Assembly (NCBI GenBank): GCA_003226295.1
Contig: CP029803.1
Span: 478,226-542,225, forward strand
Direction: 5' to 3'
Source: Candidatus Moanabacter tarae
Lineage (GTDB): Bacteria > Verrucomicrobiota > Verrucomicrobiia > Opitutales > UBA2987
Length of the DNA: 64,000 nt
Shown here: positions 36,336-45,739 of the stretch, piece by piece
How positions within the stretch are numbered: the first letter of the stretch is position 1
Layout of the letters: every line of letters starts with the position of its first letter
The notes under the pieces: generated by a model
What the model was told of the DNA's origin: nothing
The model's input: the letters and a program-made list of their open reading frames with translations, nothing else
The model's database searches: none
Made by a program: the position numbers and the translations under genes

Positions 36336-37418
36336 ATGGAAAGGGAACCAATGCAGAAAAATAGTGGAATGCACTATGTTCCGGAAGGAAAGACGGAAAG
36401 GGTAGTTGACGAAGGAGAATTCATATTCGCCTCGGCCTTTCTCGATCACGGACATATCAAAGGCCAGACAAAAGGACTGATTGGTGCTGGGGGGACATTG
36501 AAGTATGTCTACGATAAAGTCCCGGATAGAGCAGCAGAGTTTTCTAAGGATTTTCCCAATGTTGAAATCGTTGACTCGTTTGAGAGGATTCTTGACGACG
36601 AATCTATAGATTTAGTAGCGGCGGCAGCGGTTCCCAACAAAAGAGGCCCCATCGGATTGGAGGTAATGGATGCCGGGAAAGACTATTTCACCGACAAGGC
36701 GCCTTTCACGAGCCTGGAACAGCTGGAGTCGGCTCGCTTGAAAGTTAATGAAACAGGTTGCAAGTATCTCGTCTACTACGGTGAGCGCCTACACAATGAG
36801 AGCGCGTGGAAAGCAGGCGAATTGATCAAGGAAGGTGCTGTAGGAAGGGTCCTTCAAGTAATCAATATAGCACCGCATCGACTAGCAGCATCAACCCGTC
36901 CGGAATGGTTTTTCGTTAAGGAAAAATACGGGGGTATTTTGATCGACATAGGTTCTCATCAGTTCGAGCAATTTCTCGATTATTCCGGAGCTAACGATGC
37001 TGAAATTAAGTTTGCAAGAGTGGCAAATTTCGGGAATCCGGAATATCCGGAATTAGAGGATTTTGGAGAAGCATCGCTGATAATGGATACTGGTACTTCC
37101 TGCTATTGCCGAGTCGATTGGTTTACTCCAAACGGACTAAACGCATGGGGCGATGGTCGAACCTTCGTCCTAGGAACGGAAGGTACAATTGAGGTACGGA
37201 AATATCTCGATGTGGGGAGAGATTCCTCAGGTGATATTATCTTCCTAACGGACGGTGTCTCTGAAAAGGAGATCAGATGTTCCGGTCAGATAGGATTTCC
37301 AGCCTTTGGGATGCTAATCCTGGATGTGCTTAATCGGACAGAGACTTTTATGACACAACATCATGCTTTCAAAGCGGCAGAGTTGAGCCTTCGGGCTCAG
37401 GAAATGGCAATTAGTTGA
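36336..37418 (+). CDS. Gfo/Idh/MocA-family oxidoreductase (divergent)
   Basis: This 360-residue protein has the family Rossmann motif GLIGAGG near residue 47, after an N-terminal extension of about 40 residues. The usual EKP catalytic-lysine motif is replaced by DKAP (YFTDKAPF), keeping the lysine. The substrate domain shows GGILIDIGSHQFEQFLDY, which carries the Asp and His of this family. An internal ATG at 36351 also has an upstream purine-rich site. It lies between KDG-kinase-like and xylA genes in one plus-strand array, consistent with sugar oxidation. Confidence 0.82.
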   Translation: MEREPMQKNSGMHYVPEGKTERVVDEGEFIFASAFLDHGHIKGQTKGLIGAGGTLKYVYDKVPDRAAEFSKDFPNVEIVDSFERILDDESIDLVAAAAVPNKRGPIGLEVMDAGKDYFTDKAPFTSLEQLESARLKVNETGCKYLVYYGERLHNESAWKAGELIKEGAVGRVLQVINIAPHRLAASTRPEWFFVKEKYGGILIDIGSHQFEQFLDYSGANDAEIKFARVANFGNPEYPELEDFGEASLIMDTGTSCYCRVDWFTPNGLNAWGDGRTFVLGTEGTIEVRKYLDVGRDSSGDIIFLTDGVSEKEIRCSGQIGFPAFGMLILDVLNRTETFMTQHHAFKAAELSLRAQEMAIS

Positions 37419-37508
37419 AGGTTTTAGTGAGAATCAAGGTTAATGCTAAAACAGTTGTTAGTAGAGAAAAAAGTAGTTTCACCTAACCCAAGTGAACCCA
37501 GAATCTAA

Positions 37509-38825
37509 ATGAAGATGAATTCAGCATTCCCAGAGATATCTAAAATTCAATACGAGGGACCAGATTCCAAGAATCCACTGGCATTTAAACACTATGACAG
37601 TACCGAGGAAGTCGAAGGTAGGTCAATGGCGGATCATCTCCGGTTTGCAGTGGCTTACTGGCATACCATGCGTAATCTGCTGACAGATCCTTTTGGGGCA
37701 GGCACGGCACTTATGCCCTGGGATGATGGAACCGGGTCTATTGAGAATGCTCAGAATCGGGTTCGGGTGTTTTTCGAGTTCTTAGAGAAGTTGGGCGCTG
37801 ACTTCTTCTGTTTCCACGACCGGGATATCGCTCCGGAGGGAAGGTCTCTAAAAGAAACAAACGCAAATCTAGATTCTGTCGTCGATATTATCGAAGAAGA
37901 GCAGGAAAGTAAGGGAAAAAAACTCCTTTGGGGTACGGCCAACCTTTTCACCCATCCCCGTTATGTGCACGGTGCTGCTACCAGCTGTAATGCTAATGTG
38001 TTCGCCTACGCGTCAGCCCAGGTTAAAAAGGCAATCGAAGTAACCCATCGTTTGCGCGGTGATGGTTACGTCTTTTGGGGTGGTCGAGAAGGATACAGCA
38101 CTCTTCTCAACACCGATCTAAAACGGGAACTTGACCATCTGGCTTGCTTCCTCCACATGGCGGTGGAATACAAGCAGGAGATTGGTTTTCAAGGTCAGTT
38201 TTATATTGAGCCAAAACCGTGTGAGCCGACTAAGCATCAGTACGATTCTGATGCCGCGGCTTGCCTGAATTTTCTTCGGGAATACGATCTAATAGAGCAT
38301 CTTAAACTTAATATTGAGACTAATCACGCCACCTTGGCGGGTCATACTGTTGAGCATGAGTTAGAGGTTTGTGCCGCAGCTAATGCGCTTGGATCGATCG
38401 ATGCGAATACTGGAGATACGCTTCTCGGATGGGACACTGATCAGTTCCCCACAGACATCTATATGACGACTAGAATTATGCTAATTGTGATGCGGATGGG
38501 CGGATTTGTGGCCGGAGGGTTAAACTTCGATGCAAAACGCCGTAGGGAATCATTTGAGACGGCTGATTTATTCCATGCTCACATAGGAGGAATGGATGCT
38601 TTCGCACGAGGTCTTAAAATTGCTTCTTCAATTCGCACAGATGGGCGACTAGCTGAGTTTGTCAAGGAACGATACGGGTCATGGGATAAAGGAATCGGAG
38701 AGCGGATTGAAGAAGGGAAAGTAAGCTTAGGCGAACTAGAGAGCTATGCATTGGAAAGAGATGAGCCATTGAATATTTCTGGGCACCAGGAGATGCTGGA
38801 GAATTTGATCAACGAATTCATCTAG
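37509..38825 (+). CDS. xylA: Xylose isomerase
   Basis: XylA converts D-xylose to D-xylulose with two divalent metals. The 438-residue protein has the usual class II length. It carries the catalytic histidine in FCFHDRD, the metal site [16 protein letters not shown], the [12 protein letters not shown] block, the [17 protein letters not shown] loop and the C-terminal [11 protein letters not shown]. All standard catalytic and metal-binding residues appear to be present. The xylB gene follows 154 bases downstream on the same strand. Confidence 0.97.
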   Translation: MKMNSAFPEISKIQYEGPDSKNPLAFKHYDSTEEVEGRSMADHLRFAVAYWHTMRNLLTDPFGAGTALMPWDDGTGSIENAQNRVRVFFEFLEKLGADFFCFHDRDIAPEGRSLKETNANLDSVVDIIEEEQESKGKKLLWGTANLFTHPRYVHGAATSCNANVFAYASAQVKKAIEVTHRLRGDGYVFWGGREGYSTLLNTDLKRELDHLACFLHMAVEYKQEIGFQGQFYIEPKPCEPTKHQYDSDAAACLNFLREYDLIEHLKLNIETNHATLAGHTVEHELEVCAAANALGSIDANTGDTLLGWDTDQFPTDIYMTTRIMLIVMRMGGFVAGGLNFDAKRRRESFETADLFHAHIGGMDAFARGLKIASSIRTDGRLAEFVKERYGSWDKGIGERIEEGKVSLGELESYALERDEPLNISGHQEMLENLINEFI

Positions 38826-38979
38826 GCTGATAATGATGGTAATTAGGAGATCCAGGAAGGTGAGGTGTTAGATTCCGTACTCGGGAGGTCAATGATTCAG
38901 ATTAAATGGTTATATGAGATGGCGATTGTGCTCATACTTACAAATTTCATTTTTCTAGATAATCTCTCCGAATAGTTTT

Positions 38980-40488
38980 ATGGCATACATGATTGGCATT
39001 GATGTGGGTACGTCGTCGACTAAGGCGGTTCTGATTGACGAATTGGGCGATGTTCTGGCCACAGCTACGGCTAAATATGGGTTTGTTACCCCTAAACCGC
39101 TTTGGGTAGAGAGTGATCCGGAAGATTGGTGGGTTGCAACGGTGAAGGTAATTCGAATGGTCCTGGAGGAATCTGGAATAAGGACAGCAAATATTTCTGC
39201 TCTTGGGCTGACTGGCCAAATGCATGGATTGGTTATGCTGGGTCCAATGGGAGAGGTGCTGAGGCCTTGCATCATGTGGAATGATCAAAGGACAAGTGAT
39301 CAGTGTGTTACTCTGACAAAGAGGGTTGGTGAGTCTAGGGTCATTAAGCTGACAGGAAACCCGATCTTACCGGGTTTCACTGCTCCCAAAGTTCTGTGGG
39401 TTGAAGAGAACGAACCTGAGGTCTTCGCCAAGACGACTAAGGTGGTTTTACCAAAAGACTACATCCGGTATAAACTATCCGGTGAATTCTATAGCGATGT
39501 TTCAGACGCATCTGGGACGTCTTTCCTCGACGTCGCAGGACGGTGTTGGTCCGAAGAGATGATTTCGGCGGCGAAGATTCCTAGAAAGTGGTTGCCGGAA
39601 GTTACAGAATCTCCCGTTGCGTCGACTAAGGTTAGCGATGCTGCGGCTGGAATAACCGGCTTACCAGAAGGGCTGCCGATCGTAGCAGGTGCCGGAGATC
39701 AGGCAGCTCAGGCGGTTGGTTGTGGGATTGTTAGGAGCGGGGTAGTTTCGGCGACATTGGGTACTTCGGGAGTCGTTTTCGCACATTCAGACAAGTATCG
39801 GGTGGAGCCTGAGGGCCGGCTCCATTCTTTTTGTCACGCAGTTCCGGGGAAGTGGCATCTGATGGGGGTTATGTTGTCAGCTGCAGGTAGTTTTCAGTGG
39901 TATCGTAATGCCTTTGGAGGGGAGGAAATAAAGAGGGAAAAAGAGACCGGGGAAAATTCCTATAATTTGTTAACACTAGAAGCGGCTAAAATTGAAGCAG
40001 GATCGGAAGGGCTTATTTTCCTACCCTATTTGACTGGCGAGAGGACCCCGCATCCTGATCCAAATGCAAAAGGTGTTTTCTTCGGATTAACCTTGAGGCA
40101 TACTAAAGCACATTTTACTAGGTCAGTTCTGGAAGGGGTTACCTTTGGTCTCAAGGATTCTGTCGAGCTTATGAGAGGGCTAGGGATTGAGATGAAGGAA
40201 GTAGTGGCTTCAGGAGGTGGTGCTAGAAGTTCCCTCTGGAAGCAGATACTTGCTGATGTATTTGAAAGTCGGATTGTGATTGTGAATGCTACTGAAGGTG
40301 CGGCATACGGTGCTGCTCTCCTTGCTGGTGTTGGCGGTGGACTATTTTCATCGGTGGAGGACGCATGTAATGAAGTTATTAGAGAAACAGAGGAAACGGT
40401 ACCCAGTCACAATTTGATGAAATACCTTGAGGTCTATCCTCGATACCGCGCCTTATACCCTCTTTTAAAATCGGAGTTCAGGCACTAG
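38980..40488 (+). CDS. xylB: Xylulokinase
   Basis: XylB phosphorylates D-xylulose to D-xylulose 5-phosphate for the pentose phosphate pathway. The 502-residue FGGY kinase has the N-terminal phosphate loop IGIDVGTSSTKAVLIDE, the sugar-binding GLTGQMHGLV, MWNDQRT with an Asp for catalysis nearby, and AGAGDQAAQAVGCGI. The ATP-binding segment VVASGGGARSSLWKQILAD is complete. It completes a linked xylA-xylB pair and ends the uronate/pentose block. Confidence 0.96.
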   Translation: MAYMIGIDVGTSSTKAVLIDELGDVLATATAKYGFVTPKPLWVESDPEDWWVATVKVIRMVLEESGIRTANISALGLTGQMHGLVMLGPMGEVLRPCIMWNDQRTSDQCVTLTKRVGESRVIKLTGNPILPGFTAPKVLWVEENEPEVFAKTTKVVLPKDYIRYKLSGEFYSDVSDASGTSFLDVAGRCWSEEMISAAKIPRKWLPEVTESPVASTKVSDAAAGITGLPEGLPIVAGAGDQAAQAVGCGIVRSGVVSATLGTSGVVFAHSDKYRVEPEGRLHSFCHAVPGKWHLMGVMLSAAGSFQWYRNAFGGEEIKREKETGENSYNLLTLEAAKIEAGSEGLIFLPYLTGERTPHPDPNAKGVFFGLTLRHTKAHFTRSVLEGVTFGLKDSVELMRGLGIEMKEVVASGGGARSSLWKQILADVFESRIVIVNATEGAAYGAALLAGVGGGLFSSVEDACNEVIRETEETVPSHNLMKYLEVYPRYRALYPLLKSEFRH

Positions 40489-40633
40489 CTAGCGAATCGC
40501 ATATTTTATGGTTTCTAGGTTTGTACCCTTTTAGGCAATAGAGTGTCCGATTTATCGGTTTATAAATCCAAATAATTAGCGGGCAGAACTTGCGGATCAC
40601 TCTCAATTATGGTTTAGTTTTTCCGTATCTTTC

Positions 40634-40715
40634 GCCTGGGTGGTGGAATTGGCAGACACGCTAGATTTAGGATCTAGTGCCGAAAGGCGTGCGGGTTCGA
40701 GTCCCGCCCCGGGCA
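40634..40715 (+). tRNA. tRNA-Leu (anticodon UAG)
   Basis: An 82-base type II tRNA folds with a GCCTGGG/CCCGGGC acceptor stem (one G-U pair), a CTAGA/TCTAG anticodon stem with a loop carrying TAG, a short variable arm and a T arm with TTCGAGT. The discriminator is A and CCA is not encoded. It decodes CUA-type leucine codons. Its 3' end begins the long inverted repeat that runs into the next gene. Confidence 0.95.
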
Positions 40716-40768
40716 ATACCTTTTCGATAGTGATCAACTTATCGGCGGTTACTAGCGAAAAGGTATTG
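40714..40768. repeat. 18-base imperfect inverted repeat at the tRNA-Leu 3' end
   Basis: The left arm (40714-40731) begins with the last acceptor base of the tRNA, and the right arm (40751-40768) lies in the last codons of the OGG1-type gene. Thirteen outer bases are perfect, with one mismatch in 18 and a 19-base loop. No T-run follows on either strand. It could act as a bidirectional transcription barrier or a processing signal between the convergent genes. Confidence 0.6.
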
Positions 40769-41626
40769 TTGGGCTACGCCAGCATATTTCCCAAAGTATT
40801 GTCGTCCAAAAAGCGCAGCCTCTTTGGGTGAACGAAGATTGGATTTATAGAGATTAGCGATAGTTTTAAGAATCCAGGTATCGACAGGGAAGGACTCCAA
40901 TTTTCCAGCTCCAAAGAGAAGAACACAGTCTGCAATTTTCTCCCCAACACCTGGAAGTTGACGAAGAAGCTTCCGGCCTTCGTCGTAAGGAAGGATCTCG
41001 ATTCTCTTTAGGTATTTTGGATTTTCTCTAAGGAAACACGCGGTCTCATGAATAAACCGTGCTCTGTAACCAGCTTTACAGTATCGAAGTTCTCTTTCGG
41101 GAACTTGTCCGAGTTCTTTCCAGGTCGGCAAGGCGTAGAAATTTCCTACAATATTAGTTCCTAAACGACGGGCTAGAAGTTCACATATTTGCTTGATCTG
41201 AATAATTCTCTTGTTCGAGGAGCAGAGAAAGGTGAGGAGAGTTTCACTAAATGGTTGGCGGATAACTCTCAGACCCTTCCAATCCTTCAACGCTTTGGAG
41301 AGTGCTGGATCCCTTTGATATGGTAGATTACTGATAAGGCCATCAAAGTCGATTTGAGCAGCGAAGTAACTGGGAATAGCAAGCGACACTTTCTTGGAAA
41401 GTGATTCGGGGCAGGACCACTCTAGATGATTTGAGTAATCCAGGCGAATTCTCGCCACATTCTGAGCCCATAGCCCGATCCATTGTCCGTCCTTCTCTTC
41501 ATGCCAGCGAAAGGCCTGGCCGCCATCGAGGGTCTCGGCCAATGAGACATGAGTGAATTGGACTGCTGGATGTAGTCTTTTCCACTTTGTCCATCGAGGC
41601 CAAATAGAAGACTGAGGATCGATCAT
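40739..41626 (-). CDS. 8-oxoguanine DNA glycosylase (OGG1 type)
   Basis: This 295-residue enzyme would excise 8-oxoguanine paired with C. The N-terminal part shows AETLDGGQAFRWHEE, like the OGG1 N-domain, and the C-terminal part the helix-hairpin-helix-GPD motif LPGVGEKIADCVLLFG, with the catalytic Lys, followed by SFPVDTW with the catalytic Asp. The residue two after Asp is Trp, where human OGG1 has His. The ATG at 41626 is used; a TTG at 41638 would add four residues. It converges on the tRNA-Leu, and its last codons form half of the inverted repeat. Confidence 0.87.
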   Translation of the reverse strand: MIDPQSSIWPRWTKWKRLHPAVQFTHVSLAETLDGGQAFRWHEEKDGQWIGLWAQNVARIRLDYSNHLEWSCPESLSKKVSLAIPSYFAAQIDFDGLISNLPYQRDPALSKALKDWKGLRVIRQPFSETLLTFLCSSNKRIIQIKQICELLARRLGTNIVGNFYALPTWKELGQVPERELRYCKAGYRARFIHETACFLRENPKYLKRIEILPYDEGRKLLRQLPGVGEKIADCVLLFGAGKLESFPVDTWILKTIANLYKSNLRSPKEAALFGRQYFGKYAGVAQQYLFASNRR

Positions 41627-41816
41627 AGAAATAAACAAAATACAAATTCCGCAAATTCTGGTTTACATGACAAATGTGGACTTGGTCCAGAAGGTTTCCT
41701 CCGCGGTATCAAAGGTCCTTGTCTAAGATAATCAGACAGAGCTTTATTTGTGGACTATTAGCTTTCTTTTAGCCTTACCCCGTTCTCGAAAAGTGCCTGA
41801 TCTGTTCTGCTGGTGG

Positions 41817-42254
41817 TCAGACTCCAAAAAATTCCTTCAAAGCGTCAAATCCACCTTGAAAGACAGCACCACTGATTAGCTTAACCAAACCCGCCTCATC
41901 ACTGGGTGGACAGTTAAATTCGGCTGTCCACTCAGCGTAAGTTTGATTACCGTCGGTAATCGGAAGAAACCGCATGGTAGCAGCGTAGTTTTCGACTTTC
42001 ATTTGGGACTCCAGGATAGAATAGGTGCAGAGGTTTTCAATGTCGTTTAGAGCTAAAAGCTTCTCTCGAATTCTGCTTCCATCCTTAAGGGTGAAATTCC
42101 GAATGCAGCCTATTTTATCACTGGGCTCGTTGTTTTCAATGTGGCTCTCTTCGACCTCGGGATGCCAGGATGGTAGAGCGTTAAAATCACGGGTTTTTTC
42201 CCAGATTTTCTTGATGGGAACATTGATTACGGAGCTAACGAAGATTTTTGCCAT
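41817..42254 (-). CDS. SRPBCC family protein (polyketide cyclase/START-like)
   Basis: This 145-residue protein has the helix-grip fold of SRPBCC proteins: a starting beta strand VSSVINVPIKKIWEKTRDF, the LPSWHPEVEESH block, and strands ending in YAEWTAEF, with a long C-terminal helix (GAVFQGGFDALKEFFGV). Such proteins bind hydrophobic ligands in a deep cavity. The role is unknown. It is a single gene, oriented like the OGG1-type gene. Confidence 0.78.
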   Translation of the reverse strand: MAKIFVSSVINVPIKKIWEKTRDFNALPSWHPEVEESHIENNEPSDKIGCIRNFTLKDGSRIREKLLALNDIENLCTYSILESQMKVENYAATMRFLPITDGNQTYAEWTAEFNCPPSDEAGLVKLISGAVFQGGFDALKEFFGV

Positions 42255-42831
42255 TCTTACCCTCTGTTTGTTTCTGGTTAATTCCCGATGGCTGACAATT
42301 TCTTTGAATTGTGGCCTTAAGATAGTCGACCATAAAGATGCTTTACGTCCAGTGAATTTCAGCTCGTTCTTAGAAATTCTTACCAGAAAGATTTGAATTC
42401 CGTGTGGTTTTATGAGCTACCTTTTTATACTATAAATTCGCTGAAAATTTAAGGAGCTACACCAATTATCATCAAGGATGGCGGTTAGCAATTACTCAGG
42501 GCCGTTTGAGAGTTGGTCTTAACTAGAACTCTGAGCGACAGGAGGCTTAATCGATAAGTGGGTTTATTCTAAGGCGATCTTAAGAGGTATATTGAATCAC
42601 TCCATCCTTTTGGAGAAGACGGAGTACCTGCTTTATAGATAGAAGCAGTTGTTTAGGAAAACTTTTCCTTAAATTGCGATAAAAAGCGCTGCCTTCTTTC
42701 GAGAACTACTAGGAGGGCAAATAATGGGTAAAGTTTCGATGTATTAAGATGGTCATCTATTAGGCTGTCTTGTATTGCCTCTTAAGTACTCGGAACTTAA
42801 TAGAGGTTTGTAGGAATAGGAGGAGAAAGCG
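42255..42831. other. Intergenic region before the SIS-isomerase gene
   Basis: These 577 bases contain many stops in all frames. I see no gene, tRNA or convincing riboswitch. The strong ribosome binding site of the following gene lies at its right end. Confidence 0.5.
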
Positions 42832-43455
42832 ATGCTTGGAGCCACACTAAATATAAATCAGTATTTGAAGCGCTTGGAAAGGGAACTGGGAAGGGTAGAT
42901 CAAGCGGCATTAGAAAAATGGGCAGATTTGGTTTATCAAGCTTGGGAGAAGGGGCGCTTTGTTTTCATCATGGGCAATGGAGGATCTGCAACTACTGCTA
43001 GCCACATGAGCGAAGATTTAGGAAAGAGTATCCTGCGAAAAGATGACTTGGGCGATGAATCTAAGTGTCGATTGAGAGTCATTAGTCTGACCGACAATGT
43101 TGGATGGATCACGGCGGTTGGTAACGATCTGTCCTACGATCAGATATTTGTTCAGCAGTTGATGAATTATGGGTCAGAAGGAGATTTAGTTGTTGCGATT
43201 AGTGGGTCTGGTAACAGCCCGAATATCCTCAATGCAGTCAACTGGGCGAATCAACATGATCTGATCACGTTTGGTTTGACCGGTTACTCCGGTGGGAAAC
43301 TGAAGGCTGCACAACGACACGGGTTGCATGTTGAACTAGATGACATGGGAATGGTTGAAAGTGTTCATTTGTGCCTTTTTCATTGGGTGCTGAGTGATAT
43401 TTATGCCCGCATTAATCAGAAAGGGAGATATCGGGAGGTGAATTGTGAACAATAA
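42832..43455 (+). CDS. SIS-domain phosphosugar isomerase (GmhA-like)
   Basis: This 207-residue SIS protein starts with a strong AGGAGGAG site upstream. It has the sugar-phosphate-binding loop MGNGGSATTASHMSEDL and a second SGSGNSPNI loop, as in sedoheptulose 7-phosphate isomerase (GmhA), and a conserved catalytic-type Glu in the C-terminal VESVHLCLFH. GmhA makes ADP-heptose precursors, but other SIS isomerases act on aminosugar phosphates. The partner 77 bases downstream is a zinc-type dehydrogenase, which hints at a sugar-processing operon rather than only LPS synthesis. Confidence 0.83.
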   Translation: MLGATLNINQYLKRLERELGRVDQAALEKWADLVYQAWEKGRFVFIMGNGGSATTASHMSEDLGKSILRKDDLGDESKCRLRVISLTDNVGWITAVGNDLSYDQIFVQQLMNYGSEGDLVVAISGSGNSPNILNAVNWANQHDLITFGLTGYSGGKLKAAQRHGLHVELDDMGMVESVHLCLFHWVLSDIYARINQKGRYREVNCEQ

Positions 43456-43532
43456 GATGAGAAAGGTGAGATGAGGAACGAAGGTTCGTCTTTAAATTCT
43501 GTAGGGAAAGTTTACAAAGGAGATTACTAAAG

Positions 43533-44456
43533 ATGGCTAAAACAATACGTTATAAGGACGATGGAAAAATTGAGCTGTTTGAAAAGGTGGTACCCGATCC
43601 TGGACCAGGGGAAGTTCAGGTCCAGGGAGGTGCTTGCGGAATCTGTTCATGGGACATTGCAACTGCGAAATATGGTAGGCAGTTCAAGCCCATGGCTCCA
43701 CCCGGGCACGAAGGTGTCGGGTATGTTGTGAAAGTAGGGTCTGAGATCAGGAATCTCAGGGAAGGAGACCGGGTTGCTGGTGGTGGGTTTTCGACGAAAC
43801 GCAATCTCTTGGAAAGTCGAGTTCGTAAGATTCCCCAGTCAGACTTACCTGATGAGTACTGGATCGTGGAACCTGTTTCATGCATCGTAACTGGAATCGA
43901 TCATTGCAGAATCAAGCCGGGCGATCGGATTGCTTTAATTGGGTGTGGATTTATGGGGCAACTATTGCTCCAGGTGTTGATTCGTAGTCCACTTGACTCT
44001 CTTGTTGCAATTGACGTTATCAGAAGTCGTTTGGACTTGGCAGAGGATATTGGTGTGGCCGAGGTTTACGAGGCAGATCAAGTTGATCCTGTAGAATTAC
44101 ATGACAGGGGATTCGATGTCGTGATTGATACATCTGGGAGCCAGGATGGCCTTAGTCTTGCCACTGATATCGTGAGACCGGGTGGCCTGATCAATCTGTT
44201 TGGTTGGATCAAAGGAAAGAAGGCAAACTTTGATCCAACCAAATGGCATCTGGGCGGATTCACAGTAGTTAATTCATCTCCGACAGCCAAAACGAGGGAG
44301 ACTTTCGGACCTGCTATCCGCCTAATTCAAAAGGGGATTATTAGGTTGAAGCCTCTCGTTACTCACACATCCACGCTGGACGATTACCCCGTCCTTATGG
44401 AAAAGATTGTTAGTGGAGATAAGAGCTATGTCAAAGGGGTTGTCCTTCTGTCCTAG
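43533..44456 (+). CDS. Zinc-type alcohol dehydrogenase-like (MDR) protein, short form
   Basis: This 307-residue medium-chain dehydrogenase has the catalytic-zinc ligands Cys in ACGICSWD and the GHE motif in PPGHEGVGYV, and a cofactor loop GCGFMGQ. The four-cysteine structural-zinc lobe is absent and the protein is about 30 residues shorter than typical family members. Sugar or polyol dehydrogenases of this type reduce or oxidise sugar alcohols. It is coupled to the upstream SIS-isomerase gene on the plus strand, so both may act on one sugar. Confidence 0.8.
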   Translation: MAKTIRYKDDGKIELFEKVVPDPGPGEVQVQGGACGICSWDIATAKYGRQFKPMAPPGHEGVGYVVKVGSEIRNLREGDRVAGGGFSTKRNLLESRVRKIPQSDLPDEYWIVEPVSCIVTGIDHCRIKPGDRIALIGCGFMGQLLLQVLIRSPLDSLVAIDVIRSRLDLAEDIGVAEVYEADQVDPVELHDRGFDVVIDTSGSQDGLSLATDIVRPGGLINLFGWIKGKKANFDPTKWHLGGFTVVNSSPTAKTRETFGPAIRLIQKGIIRLKPLVTHTSTLDDYPVLMEKIVSGDKSYVKGVVLLS

Positions 44457-44917
44457 GAATCGGTTGGGAAGAATAATCGATTCGGGAGAGGAGAATCTGT
44501 CTCGGTTCCGGAAGCAGCTAGTCTAGGAAGCTAATCTACCTTTTGCCAACTTAATCTACCAGGAGATACAAGATAACAAGTTCCTAGGGCCTATAACGCC
44601 ATTTTTGGGGATAAAAGTGTTGGGTATTGTATGCGTTATAAGTTCTCGATCCGTTTAGTAGCGATTTCGTTATTCATTGAGTCTTCAAGAACCGTCACTG
44701 AACCCTACAGTGATGCCATGATTCTCGGGATGAATATCCAATAAGGTTCATTAGTACCAATTAGATATGCCAAATCATTTCAATTGTTCATGATGAACCG
44801 GTTGCGTGAGATTGATGTACTTCTCTCTCGTTTGAAAAGATGGGTTTCGGTAGATCGACGTGCGCAAGGCTTACGATTTTTGCTATTGAGAAATGCGGAA
44901 AGTTTTGAAATGCGATT
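44457..44917. other. Intergenic region between convergent genes
   Basis: No reliable gene is present. A 37-codon ORF at about 44631-44744 (MRYKFSIRLV start) has no family resemblance and no site upstream. The flanking genes converge, so terminators are expected here; none is clear. Confidence 0.4.
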
Positions 44918-45739
44918 CTACTCAAAACTGTGAAGAAAATCAGCCGAACGTTTGGCAGCTTCTGAAGGAGGTATGGTGCCGTCAAAAGAGTGATGGAGAG
45001 TGATCCAGCCTTCGTAGTTCACCGCTTTGAGACCATTGAACACCTGCTCAAACTGGATTCCATCTCCAGAATCAAGGGGGTAAAGTCGGGAATCTACGAT
45101 TCCCCTCGTCCAGGTATGCATAGGCATAGGCCCATTTTTTTCGGGTATATGATTTTGAAGGTAGATATTAAAAAGGTAAGGGGAAAAAGCTTCAAGAGTC
45201 TTGGGCCCGTAGTCTTCACCACAGAGGGCGAGGTTGGCGGGTTCGTAGATAATTCCAAAATTTGGCCGACCTATCTTACGCAAGACTTCGAGTGATCCCT
45301 CTACAGTTTCAAATATGCTCCGGGTGTGGGATTGGTGAGCGAGCCGGATGTTCCGGTCTGATGCCTCGTCGGCGGCGGAAGCGGCGAAAGGGATATCGTC
45401 GTGGGATTTCATGCACACCCGGATCAAGTCTGTTTCTAGCGCATCGGCAAGGTCTAGATAGGGAGTGATATTCTGGAGGCAATCGGGGCCTTTCTGGTTA
45501 TTTTCAGGGACTGGGAAATCCCCGGTTGTCATTGAAATTTCAAGTCCATTGTGATCGATAATTTCACGGACTTCACGAATATGTTTAGGTGGATCATCGA
45601 CCCCGACAACAGAGGCCCTCATGCATAGGGCGTTATATCCAGATAGCTTAGCTATGGCTGCCAATTCTTTTATCGGGATCGTTACTCTGCGCTTTTCATT
45701 GAAGTGTTCGGCTACACGGACAGATAGGGATAATTTCAT
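44918..45739 (-). CDS. Sugar phosphate isomerase/epimerase (TIM barrel)
   Basis: This 273-residue member of the xylose isomerase-like TIM-barrel superfamily has candidate metal ligands in RLAHQSHTR, GIIYEPANL, YLQNHIP and TLHHSFD. The start has no clear ribosome binding site. It is isolated: intergenic DNA of 461 bases lies downstream and about 690 bases upstream. The substrate is not predictable, but it belongs to the same broad family as three other proteins in this window. Confidence 0.82.
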   Translation of the reverse strand: MKLSLSVRVAEHFNEKRRVTIPIKELAAIAKLSGYNALCMRASVVGVDDPPKHIREVREIIDHNGLEISMTTGDFPVPENNQKGPDCLQNITPYLDLADALETDLIRVCMKSHDDIPFAASAADEASDRNIRLAHQSHTRSIFETVEGSLEVLRKIGRPNFGIIYEPANLALCGEDYGPKTLEAFSPYLFNIYLQNHIPEKNGPMPMHTWTRGIVDSRLYPLDSGDGIQFEQVFNGLKAVNYEGWITLHHSFDGTIPPSEAAKRSADFLHSFE

